Shown here in pieces: positions 1 to 6,652 of a stretch of 10,277 bases of DNA (the stretch's first letter is position 1; each line of letters begins with the position of its first letter). The stretch lies in the NCBI GenBank assembly GCA_900550925.1, contig URTU01000071.1:1-10277 (forward strand). The letters are read 5' to 3'. Source of the stretch: an uncultured Alistipes sp. GTDB lineage: Bacteria > Bacteroidota > Bacteroidia > Bacteroidales > Rikenellaceae. A program made the position numbers and the translations under genes. The notes beneath the pieces were generated by a model, which was not told the origin of the DNA, ran no database searches, and was given only the letters and a program-made list of their open reading frames with translations.

Positions 1-633
1 AGCGTCGTGATAACCTTCTCTCCCCATCCGCGTATCGTGCTCGGACAGGCCGACGGGCTGAAACTCCTCAATACGCTCGACGAGAAGATCCGCCTGCTGT
101 CCGAAACGGGGGTCGACAATCTGATTGTGGCGCGGTTTACCGAAAAGTTCAGCCGGTTGTCGTCGGAGGAGTATCTGCAGGGATTCCTTGTCGGGAGGGT
201 TGGGGTCAAGGCCCTGGTGGCCGGCTACAACCACCGTTTCGGACATGACAAGAGAGGCGATTTCGCATATCTGAGTGCACGGCATGAGGATCTGGGATTC
301 GAAATATGCGAAATCCCGCGGCAGGAGATCGACAACGAGAAGGTCAGCTCGACAACCGTAAGGGCCTGTATCGCCGCCGGTGACATGCAGCATGCCGAAC
401 GGCTGCTGACGCGCCCATATCCGCTTACGGCCGTTGCCGGTGCCGACGGTACGCTGTCGGACATCGACAGCTATAAACTGCTGCCTCCGGAGGGAAGCTA
501 TCGTGTCGTGGTGGATGGTGATGCCGAGGATGTGCTGCATGTGACTGCAAAGGGGCTGGCGCTCGAAACCTGCCGCTCAGCAGTTGCGGAACACCGTACG
601 CTCCATATTGAGTTCCGTGAGTCGAGGCGTTGA
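1..633 (+). CDS. ribF: RibF, FAD synthetase with degenerate riboflavin kinase domain (5' partial)
   Basis: The reading frame is open from base 1, so the N-terminus, including the HxGH nucleotide-binding motif, lies outside the window; the GTG at 7 is internal. Family signatures seen: TFSPHPR near the left edge, GYNHRFG (about 223-243) and SSTTVR (about 346-363, usually SSTxIR). These mark the FMN adenylyltransferase half of bifunctional RibF, which makes FAD from FMN and ATP in the cytoplasm. The riboflavin kinase half normally follows with about 120-130 residues and a GRxxGFPTAN motif. Here only about 75 residues remain (from about 403). They keep RPYPL, KLLPPEGSYRVVV and a final strand resembling the family's LxLxFxxRIR, but have no PTAN. 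I infer that FAD synthetase activity is kept and kinase activity is lost. The stop is TGA at 631-633. The RibF assignment is firm; the kinase loss is a reading of motifs only. Confidence 0.9.
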   Translation, partial: SVVITFSPHPRIVLGQADGLKLLNTLDEKIRLLSETGVDNLIVARFTEKFSRLSSEEYLQGFLVGRVGVKALVAGYNHRFGHDKRGDFAYLSARHEDLGFEICEIPRQEIDNEKVSSTTVRACIAAGDMQHAERLLTRPYPLTAVAGADGTLSDIDSYKLLPPEGSYRVVVDGDAEDVLHVTAKGLALETCRSAVAEHRTLHIEFRESRR

Positions 634-674
634 ATGCCGGAACCGGAATTGTATTGAGTCGCGGTATAGTATTG

Positions 675-712
675 ATTACGGCCGGCAAAGGTTTTGGTAT
701 TACGGCCGGCAA
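675..712. repeat. 14-bp direct repeat in the ribF-guaB spacer
   Basis: ATTACGGCCGGCAA occurs at 675-688 and again at 699-712, 24 bp apart start to start. It lies in the 274-bp spacer between ribF and guaB. The same spacer carries the perfect palindrome GGCCGCCGGCGGCC at 747-760. I see no gene in 634-853: reading frames here have no recognisable protein features, and no clear U-tailed terminator follows ribF. The function of the repeats is unknown. Confidence 0.6.
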
Positions 713-853
713 CGCTCTGGAAGATCGCTTGTGGACCGACGTCAACGGCCGCCGGCGGCCACGGGTACCTAAGCCCGAAACAGCCGTTCCGTGGAGCGCC
801 GGCCCGATCGCCCGGCCACCGGTAAAAGCCGTCGGTAAAAAGAGTGCGGCACG

Positions 854-884
854 ATTGGTCGTATATAAAAATTTCGTATATTTG
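854..884 (+). promoter_or_regulatory. Bacteroidota-type promoter for guaB
   Basis: TATATTTG at 877-884 matches the Bacteroidota -7 consensus TAnnTTTG exactly. ATTG at 854-857 serves as the -33 element with a 19-nt spacer, within the usual 19-21. Transcription would begin around 889-891, leaving a leader of only about 18 nt (A/C-rich, no Shine-Dalgarno) before the guaB ATG at 908. The position and the perfect -7 make this the best-supported promoter in the window. Confidence 0.85.
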
Positions 885-907
885 CACAACCAAAAATCAC
901 CATTAAC

Positions 908-2377
908 ATGTCTTTTATCAGCGATAGAATCAAGACCGAGGGACTTACATTCGATGATGTGCTCCTCGTGCCGGCCTATTCCGAAGTATTGCCCCGCGAT
1001 GTCGATATTTCGTCGAAGTTCACCCGCAACATACGACTCAACACCCCGATCGTTTCGGCCGCCATGGATACCGTGACCGAAGCCGAACTCGCAATCGCAA
1101 TCGCCCGCGAAGGCGGTATAGGCGTGATTCATAAAAATATGACCATCGAGGCTCAGGCTGCCCAGGTCCGCAAGGTCAAACGTGCCGAAAACGGTATGAT
1201 TTACGACCCGATCACAATCTCGAAGGAGAATACCGTCGGCGATGCCCTCAAACTGATGCACGATTACCGCATCGGAGGTATCCCGGTTGTCAATAGCGAG
1301 AACATACTGATCGGAATTGTCACCAACCGCGACCTTCGCTTCCAGCGTGACATGTCGCGCAAGATCGATGACGTGATGACCAAGGAGGGACTTATCACCA
1401 CGACAAACCCCGACCTGCGGAACGCTTCGGATATCCTGCACCAGAACAAGATCGAAAAACTCCCCGTAATAGACGACCACGGCCATCTGGTCGGCCTGCT
1501 CACCTACAAGGATATCACCAAGGTGCAGCAGAACCCCAATGCCTGCAAGGATGACAAGGGCCGCCTGAGAGTGGCTGCCGGCGTCGGCGTGACTTCGGAT
1601 GCCATGGATCGTGTGGCGGCACTCTATGAGGCGCATGTCGATGTTATAGTCATCGATACGGCCCACGGACATACCAAGAATGTTGTCAACCTGCTCAAAC
1701 AGGTCAAGGCCCGTTACAGCGACCTGGATGTGGTGGTCGGAAATATCGCCACGGGCGAGGCCGGCCGTTATCTGGTCGATGCCGGTGCCGACGGCGTAAA
1801 GGTCGGCATAGGTCCCGGTTCGATCTGTACGACCCGTGTGATTGCCGGCGTCGGCGTGCCGCAGCTCGAAGCGATATACGATGTGGCCAAGGCCCTCAAG
1901 GGTAGTGATGTGGCTATCATCGCCGATGGCGGTCTGCGCTATTCGGGCGATATCGTCAAGGCCCTGGCTGCCGGCGGAGACTGCGTAATGGCAGGTTCGA
2001 TGTTCGCAGGCGTGGAGTCTCCCGGCGAGACGATCATCTACAACGGCCGTAAATTCAAGACATACCGCGGTATGGGTTCGCTCGAGGCCATGCAGTGCGG
2101 TTCGAAAGACCGTTACTTCCAGGAGAAGGAGACCGATGTCAAGAAACTCGTGCCGGAGGGTATTGCCGCACGCGTGCCATTCAAGGGTACGCTGGCCGAG
2201 GTGATTTACCAGCTTGTTGGAGGTCTGCGTGCCGGTATGGGCTACTGCGGCGCCAAGGATATCGAGACCCTCAAGAAGGCTCAGTTCATACGTATTACCA
2301 ATTCGGGCGTGCTGGAGAGCCATCCCCACGATGTAACCATTACCCGTGAGGCTCCGAACTACAGCCGCGGCGAATAG
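908..2377 (+). CDS. guaB: GuaB, inosine-5'-monophosphate dehydrogenase
   Basis: Oxidises IMP to XMP with NAD+, the rate-limiting step of GMP synthesis, in the cytoplasm. The protein has 489 residues, the normal bacterial length. The N-terminus (FDDVLLVP, about 15-22) begins the TIM barrel. Two CBS domains interrupt it at roughly 98-215 (IGGIPVV and IEKLPVID regions). The catalytic loop GIGPGSICTTR contains nucleophile Cys307. Further landmarks are DGGLRYSGD (340-348) in the IMP phosphate site, MAGSMFAG (361-368), YRGMGSLEAM (386-395) and the flap with Arg402-Tyr403, the likely catalytic dyad. The C-terminus ends SHPHDVTITREAPNYSRGE, typical of the family. The ATG at 908 sits just behind a strong promoter. 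A thioesterase gene begins 16 nt downstream and is probably cotranscribed. No truncation or unusual residue was seen. Confidence 0.98.
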   Translation: MSFISDRIKTEGLTFDDVLLVPAYSEVLPRDVDISSKFTRNIRLNTPIVSAAMDTVTEAELAIAIAREGGIGVIHKNMTIEAQAAQVRKVKRAENGMIYDPITISKENTVGDALKLMHDYRIGGIPVVNSENILIGIVTNRDLRFQRDMSRKIDDVMTKEGLITTTNPDLRNASDILHQNKIEKLPVIDDHGHLVGLLTYKDITKVQQNPNACKDDKGRLRVAAGVGVTSDAMDRVAALYEAHVDVIVIDTAHGHTKNVVNLLKQVKARYSDLDVVVGNIATGEAGRYLVDAGADGVKVGIGPGSICTTRVIAGVGVPQLEAIYDVAKALKGSDVAIIADGGLRYSGDIVKALAAGGDCVMAGSMFAGVESPGETIIYNGRKFKTYRGMGSLEAMQCGSKDRYFQEKETDVKKLVPEGIAARVPFKGTLAEVIYQLVGGLRAGMGYCGAKDIETLKKAQFIRITNSGVLESHPHDVTITREAPNYSRGE

Positions 2378-2393
2378 AGAGTGACTGGAAACG

Positions 2394-2807
2394 ATGATCG
2401 AGTGCAAGGTTAAGATACGTACGTGGTATCGTGATACCGACCAGATGGGGATAATCCACCATTCGAACTATGTCGCTTACTTCGAGGCTGCACGCGGCGA
2501 GGCAATGCGCCAGTTGGGGTACACGTACAAGGATATGGAGGCCCAGGGAATAATGATGCCTGTGGTCGACGTCAGACTGCACTACATATCGCCGGCTTAT
2601 TACGACGAATTGCTGACATTCGTGGTGCGTGTCGAGAAGATGCCCATGGCCCGTATCGAATTTCTGTACGATGTCTACAACGAGCAGCAGAAACTGATTA
2701 CGACCGGTTCGGTGACGCTCGGATTCATGCACAGCGATACGCGCCGTCCGTGCCGTGCTCCGCAATGGTTCGTGGAGATGCTGCGCAAGGCCGGGCTCGA
2801 AGATTGA
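2394..2807 (+). CDS. YbgC/FadM-like acyl-CoA thioesterase (4HBT hotdog fold)
   Basis: A 137-residue single-domain hotdog protein. The N-terminal motif WYRDTDQMGIIHHSNYVAYFEAAR (11-34) is the signature of 4-hydroxybenzoyl-CoA thioesterase/YbgC enzymes: Asp16 is the expected catalytic acid, followed by the G-x-x-H-x-x-Y block and an acidic helix (R-G-E-A-M-R). YbgC relatives hydrolyse acyl-CoA thioesters in the cytoplasm; the physiological substrate cannot be read from sequence. The length and intact catalytic Asp suggest an active enzyme. ATG at 2394 lies 16 nt after the guaB stop with no promoter between, so it is probably translated from the guaB mRNA; a hairpin terminator follows at 2860. 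In E. coli ybgC sits with tol-pal, so its context here differs. The family is secure; the substrate is not. Confidence 0.92.
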   Translation: MIECKVKIRTWYRDTDQMGIIHHSNYVAYFEAARGEAMRQLGYTYKDMEAQGIMMPVVDVRLHYISPAYYDELLTFVVRVEKMPMARIEFLYDVYNEQQKLITTGSVTLGFMHSDTRRPCRAPQWFVEMLRKAGLED

Positions 2808-2824
2808 TTGAGGCTGCAGAGCTC

Positions 2825-2852
2825 CGCGCACTCTGAAACGCGCACTCTGAAA
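2825..2852. repeat. Exact 14-bp tandem duplication
   Basis: CGCGCACTCTGAAA is present twice, end to end, at 2825-2838 and 2839-2852, between the thioesterase stop and the terminator hairpin. The copies are identical, which suggests a recent slippage or duplication event. No function is evident. Confidence 0.85.
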
Positions 2853-2859
2853 TAATTGT

Positions 2860-2913
2860 GTACGACCGCAAGGGGGATTGAAAATGACACCCCGTTGCGG
2901 CCGTACTTGTTTT
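2860..2913 (+). terminator. Intrinsic terminator of the guaB-thioesterase unit
   Basis: A 17-position stem with two mismatches pairs 2860-2876 with 2890-2906 (GTACGACCGCAAGGGGG against CCCCGTTGCGGCCGTAC). It closes a 13-nt loop and is followed by the T-rich stretch TTGTTTT (2907-2913). It lies about 50 nt after the thioesterase stop and before the htpG leader. The T tract is interrupted by a G, so termination may be incomplete. Confidence 0.7.
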
Positions 2914-3074
2914 GTGCCCATACGTGAGCGGGCGTCAGTGCAGTGCGTTTTTCCGTGTCCATACTGTTTTATTGTCATACCGTTGTAGGGCATGCAACGT
3001 GTTGGGGTGACACGCCGTGTGTCAAAATGTCAGCCGCAAGGCCATGGCACACAGTTTGATCGTATAGCCTGCAG
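2914..3074 (+). promoter_or_regulatory. Upstream region and structured leader of htpG
   Basis: Together with the terminator and tandem duplication before it, this fills the 304-bp gap between genes; no coding feature is seen. A weak -7 candidate TACCGTTG (2978-2985, one mismatch to TAnnTTTG) lacks a convincing -33, so the promoter is uncertain. Structures visible: CGTTG/CAACG (2981-2985 with 2995-2999); TGACAC/GTGTCA (3008-3013 with 3019-3024); GCC-GCAA-GGC, a GNRA-capped hairpin (3033-3042); and GTGTGTC/GGCACAC (3017-3023 with 3046-3052). The second and fourth share bases and cannot form together. They could act as RNA structure or, for the TGACAC dyad, as a protein-binding operator. Confidence 0.4.
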
Positions 3075-3111
3075 AAAAAAAAGAAAATAAAAAAACTAAA
3101 AAACAACAGAT
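3075..3111 (+). promoter_or_regulatory. A-rich translation-initiation leader of htpG
   Basis: The 37 nt before the htpG ATG are mostly A, with runs of 8, 4, 7 and 6 A broken by single other bases, and no Shine-Dalgarno sequence. Bacteroidota commonly initiate translation on unstructured A-rich leaders instead of Shine-Dalgarno pairing, which fits this stretch. The longest runs could also be sites of polymerase slippage. Confidence 0.65.
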
Positions 3112-5178
3112 ATGGCTACTCAAAACGGAAAAATTGGGGTGACTACTGAAAACATATTCCCCGTAATCAAGAAATTCCTCTATTCGGATCATGAGATCTT
3201 CCTGCGTGAATTGGTTTCGAATGCCGTCGATGCGACCCAGAAACTCAAGACACTCTCGTCGATCGGTGAGGTGAAGGGCGAGCTGGGAGACCTGACCATA
3301 CATGTCAAGGCTGATCCCGAGGCTCGGACACTGACCGTTTCGGATTCGGGCATAGGCATGACCGCCGAGGAGGTCGACAAGTATATCAACCAGATTGCAT
3401 TCTCGAGCGCCGAGGAGTTCATGGCAAAATACCAGAACCAGGCGATCATCGGACATTTCGGACTGGGGTTCTATTCGGCATTCATGGTGGCCGACAAGGT
3501 CGAGATCCATACCCGTTCGTATCGTGAGGGGGCCAAGACCGTAGTCTGGAGCTGCAATGGTACTCCCGAATACTCGATGTCCGAAACCGACGAGGAGCGT
3601 TCGCACGGTACCGATATAATATTGTATCTGTCGGAGGATTGCAAGGAGTTTGCCGAGGCGTCGAAGGTCGAGGAGCTGTTGCGCAAATATTGCCGCTTCC
3701 TGCCGGTGCCCATCGCATTCGGGAAGGTCAAGGAGTGGAAGGACGGCAAGTATGTCGATACCGACAAGGACAACATAATAAACGATACCACGCCGCTCTG
3801 GACACTCAAGCCCGACAAGATCACCGAAGAGCAGTACAAGGATTTCTATCGCGAACTCTATCCGATGAGCGATGATCCGCTGTTCTACATCCATCTGAAT
3901 ATCGATTACCCCTTCCACCTGACCGGTATTCTCTATTTCCCGAAGATTCACAACAACTTCGAGATTCAGAAGAACAAGATACAGCTCTACTGCAACCAGG
4001 TCTTCGTGACCGACTCGGTCGAGGGTATCGTGCCTGAGTTCCTGACGTTGCTGCATGGTGTTATCGACTCGCCCGACATCCCGCTGAATGTTTCGCGAAG
4101 CTACCTCCAGAGCGACAGCAACGTCAAGAAGATCTCGAGCTACATCACCCGCAAGGTGGCTGACCGCCTGCAGGAGCTGTTCAACACGATGCGTCCGGAC
4201 TACGAGGCCAAGTGGGACGACCTGAAGATCTTCATCCAGTACGGTATCATCACCGACGAGAAGTTCTCGGAGCGTGCCGCCGACTTCATGCTGTGGAAGA
4301 ACACCGAAGGCAAGTACTTCACGCCGAAGGAGTACACCGACCTTGTCAAGGAGAACCAGACCGACAAGGACAATACGTTGGTCTACCTCTATGCCGAGGA
4401 TACGGTCGACAAGAACAGTTTCATCGAGAGCGCACACGCCAAAGGGTACGACGTTTTGCTGATGAACGGCCAGCTGGACAACCATTACATCAACTGGTAC
4501 GAGTCGAAGCATCAGGATTGCCGCTTCGTGCGCGTCGACAGCGACATCATCGAGAAGCTGATCCGCAAGAACGAGAACATGACCATGTCGCTCACGGCGG
4601 CACAGCAGGAGATCATGCGTCCTGTCTTCGAGAGTCAGATGCCGGTCGACGATAAGATACAGTACAACATTACCTTCGAGGCGATGGATGCAACCGAACC
4701 TCCCGTAGTGATTACGCAGAACGAGTACATGCGTCGAATGAAGGAGATGGCTGCAATCAGCGGCGGCGGCATGAGTCAGTTCTACGGTCAGATGCCCGAC
4801 AACTTCAATATCGTGGTCAACGGCAACCATCCGATCGTTACGGATATTCTGGTCAGCGTCGAGAAGGCCTACGGCGACAAGCTGAAGAGCATTACCAAGA
4901 AGATCGATGCGGCCGTGGCCGAGCAGAACAGGTTCAGCGAGAGCATCAAGAGCAAGAAGGAATCTGAACTGACCGACGACGAGAAGAAGATGCGCGACGA
5001 TCTGTCGGAGAAGGTCCGCTCGCTGCGTGACGAACGCGATTCGCGTCTGCGCGAGATCGGCGGTGAGAACAGCCGCGTAAAACAGATTATCGACCTGGCG
5101 CTGTTGTCGAACGGAATGCTGAAAGGCAAGAACCTGACCTCGTTCATCCGTCGCAGTATCGAACTGATCGAGCGCTGA
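3112..5178 (+). CDS. htpG: HtpG, Hsp90-family molecular chaperone
   Basis: A cytoplasmic ATP-dependent chaperone dimer that remodels client proteins, often together with DnaK. The N-terminal GHKL ATPase domain (about 1-200) shows ELVSNAVDA with catalytic Glu33 and Asn37, DSGIGM with Asp78 (78-83), and the lid glycines GHFGLGF (114-120). The middle domain carries PLNVSRSYLQ with Arg329, the residue that contacts ATP gamma-phosphate. The C-terminal dimerisation domain ends DLALLSNGMLKGKNLTSFIRR. Total length is 688 residues against about 624 in E. coli. Much of the surplus is a very charged, probably helical stretch at about 582-655 between NHPIV and the DLALL helix. ATG at 3112 follows an A-rich leader and aligns with the expected family N-terminus. 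The gene appears monocistronic, with a strong terminator behind it. Confidence 0.98.
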   Translation: MATQNGKIGVTTENIFPVIKKFLYSDHEIFLRELVSNAVDATQKLKTLSSIGEVKGELGDLTIHVKADPEARTLTVSDSGIGMTAEEVDKYINQIAFSSAEEFMAKYQNQAIIGHFGLGFYSAFMVADKVEIHTRSYREGAKTVVWSCNGTPEYSMSETDEERSHGTDIILYLSEDCKEFAEASKVEELLRKYCRFLPVPIAFGKVKEWKDGKYVDTDKDNIINDTTPLWTLKPDKITEEQYKDFYRELYPMSDDPLFYIHLNIDYPFHLTGILYFPKIHNNFEIQKNKIQLYCNQVFVTDSVEGIVPEFLTLLHGVIDSPDIPLNVSRSYLQSDSNVKKISSYITRKVADRLQELFNTMRPDYEAKWDDLKIFIQYGIITDEKFSERAADFMLWKNTEGKYFTPKEYTDLVKENQTDKDNTLVYLYAEDTVDKNSFIESAHAKGYDVLLMNGQLDNHYINWYESKHQDCRFVRVDSDIIEKLIRKNENMTMSLTAAQQEIMRPVFESQMPVDDKIQYNITFEAMDATEPPVVITQNEYMRRMKEMAAISGGGMSQFYGQMPDNFNIVVNGNHPIVTDILVSVEKAYGDKLKSITKKIDAAVAEQNRFSESIKSKKESELTDDEKKMRDDLSEKVRSLRDERDSRLREIGGENSRVKQIIDLALLSNGMLKGKNLTSFIRRSIELIER

Positions 5179-5228
5179 TCGGCAATGATACGTGGATCGG
5201 CAGCAGATGCAGATATATTATAATATGG

Positions 5229-5271
5229 AAAATGAGTTCCGGCCCAAACAAGGTCCGGGACTCATTTTTTT
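5229..5271 (+). terminator. Intrinsic terminator of htpG
   Basis: A 14-bp stem (5229-5242 with 5255-5268; one G-T wobble) with core GAGTTCCGG/CCGGGACTC, a 12-nt loop, and a run of seven T (5265-5271). It starts 50 nt after the htpG stop. This is the clearest rho-independent terminator in the window. Confidence 0.92.
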
Positions 5272-5345
5272 ATGTAAAAAAGAACATTTTTTGAGAAAAA
5301 TCTGCAAAAAAACGCAAAATTCAAATTCATTTCAGAATTGCGCCG

Positions 5346-5353
5346 GAATTTTG
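5346..5353 (+). promoter_or_regulatory. Weak candidate -7 element for the lipoprotein gene
   Basis: GAATTTTG at 5346-5353 matches TAnnTTTG except for the first base. It would place transcription start near 5360, giving an A-rich leader of about 40 nt before the ATG at 5399. No good -33 TTTG was found 19-21 nt upstream. The htpG terminator just upstream means a promoter must lie somewhere in 5272-5390. Confidence 0.3.
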
Positions 5354-5398
5354 TGTCGTAAATAGAAATGAATAACATATAATAAAACCGAAAAAACA

Positions 5399-6634
5399 AT
5401 GAAAAAATTACTCACAGCAATTGCAGCGATCGGAAGTCTTATGGCTCTGGCCGGTTGCGAAAAGACGGGGCATATCCCTTTTAACATAAGTGCTGAGGCT
5501 CAGCAGGCCTTCTCGGCAAAATATCCCTCGGCGACTCGTGTTGAGTGGGAGAACAAGAACGGTTATTCGGTGGCAGATTTCCGTTCCGACAACCGCGACC
5601 GTTCGGCATGGTTCGACAGCTTCGGAAGCTGGTACATGACCGAAACCGAAATCCGCTTCTCGGACCTGCCGCAGGCCGTACAGAATGCCTTCAACGCCAG
5701 CGAATATGCAACATGGCGTGTCGATGACGTCGACATGCTCGAACGTCAGGGCGTAGAGACCGTCTATGTCATCGAGGCCGAAACGTACCAGAACGGTGAC
5801 GATACGAGTGTCGATCTCTACTATTCGGCCGACGGAGTGCTGGTACGTACCGTGGTCGACGGTGCAGCAAACAACGATTATATTGATATGATCTCGCCTT
5901 CGCTCAACTCGTCGATAGAGGCATTCATCGAGAGCAAATACCCTGGCGCACGTATCATTGACGTGGAGATGGAGAACGGTGCCATTGAAGTGGAGATCAT
6001 CGACGGCCGTACGGTACGTGACCTGATGTTCGATGCTTCCGGCAACTGGCTCTATACAAAGACCGAGATCAGTCGCAATTCGGTTCCGGCAACGGTTATG
6101 AATGCTCTTTCGGCATCGCAGTATGCATCCTACCGGATCGACGACATCGACTACTACCAGACCCCCGACAGCGAATTCTACCGTTTCGACCTCGAATCGG
6201 CAGACGGCGACGTCAAGATCGATATCGCACCGGATGGTTCGATAAGCGTTGTGACAGCCGATTCGCTTCATCCGGGCAACTCGTCGGGACTGAGCGAGTC
6301 GATCAGCGAGTTCATCGCAACAAACTATCCCAATGCGACAATCCGTGAGATCGACAACGAACACGGTCTGATCGAAGTGGAGATCTATCACGAGAATCGC
6401 GAAAAGACCCTCTATTTCAACGGTTCGTATCAGTGGGTCCGCACCGAGTGGGATGTACGCCGCAATGACCTTCCGGCAGCCGTGGTTTCGACGCTCAACG
6501 CGCAGTACGGCGGTTACCAGATCGATGATATCGAGTATGCCGAGACTCCCAACGGAGATTATTACGAAATAGAACTCGAGCGCGGTGACCGTGAAGTTAC
6601 GGTACGTGTGGCTGCCAACGGTACGATTCAGTAA
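5399..6634 (+). CDS. Lipoprotein with three tandem PepSY-like (DUF2874-type) domains
   Basis: A 411-residue exported protein. Residues 1-19 form a lipoprotein signal peptide (KK, hydrophobic core, lipobox LAG-C) with Cys20 as the lipidated residue. The rest consists of three homologous blocks at about 32-153, 169-285 and 299-411. Each has a helix ending in (K/N)YP, a beta-rich part with a W-(Y/L/V)-x-x-TE motif, LPxxVxxxL(N/S)A, a Y-x-x-(W/Y/Q)-x-(V/I)DD(V/I) motif, and a closing strand pair. This resembles the Bacteroidota PepSY-like/BLIP-like family (DUF2874). The protein is strongly acidic. PepSY-type domains are often proposed to bind or inhibit peptidases, but no activity can be read here. 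It is probably anchored in the outer or inner membrane facing the periplasm; no strong surface-export signal follows the Cys. It stands alone between terminators, and its role is unknown. Confidence 0.9.
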   Translation: MKKLLTAIAAIGSLMALAGCEKTGHIPFNISAEAQQAFSAKYPSATRVEWENKNGYSVADFRSDNRDRSAWFDSFGSWYMTETEIRFSDLPQAVQNAFNASEYATWRVDDVDMLERQGVETVYVIEAETYQNGDDTSVDLYYSADGVLVRTVVDGAANNDYIDMISPSLNSSIEAFIESKYPGARIIDVEMENGAIEVEIIDGRTVRDLMFDASGNWLYTKTEISRNSVPATVMNALSASQYASYRIDDIDYYQTPDSEFYRFDLESADGDVKIDIAPDGSISVVTADSLHPGNSSGLSESISEFIATNYPNATIREIDNEHGLIEVEIYHENREKTLYFNGSYQWVRTEWDVRRNDLPAAVVSTLNAQYGGYQIDDIEYAETPNGDYYEIELERGDREVTVRVAANGTIQ

Positions 6635-6652
6635 CCGACGACTGAATACGGT

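Noticed and set aside
584..850. A frameshift that would restore the missing RibF kinase domain downstream
   Set aside because: The other two frames after 580 show no PTAN-like or flavokinase sequence, so the shortening looks like true loss, not a simple frameshift.
630..1076. Possible small + strand gene overlapping the ribF end and the guaB start
   Set aside because: It runs through the guaB promoter and into guaB in another frame; the translation is compositionally biased and unlike any known protein.
425..2407. Long open frame (660 codons) on the minus strand opposite guaB and the ribF end
   Set aside because: It is antisense to a certain gene, has low-complexity His/Asp/Gly-rich composition with no family motif, and arises from the biased codon use of guaB.
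2825..2852. CIRCE-like heat-shock operator (half-site GCACTC) before htpG
   Set aside because: The two GCACTC words are in direct, not inverted, orientation, and the rest of the CIRCE half-site is absent; they also lie before the upstream terminator.
3022..4830. Long open frame (602 codons) on the minus strand opposite htpG
   Set aside because: Antisense to htpG; a Leu/Val/His/Arg-rich translation with no recognisable domain and no promoter or leader of its own.
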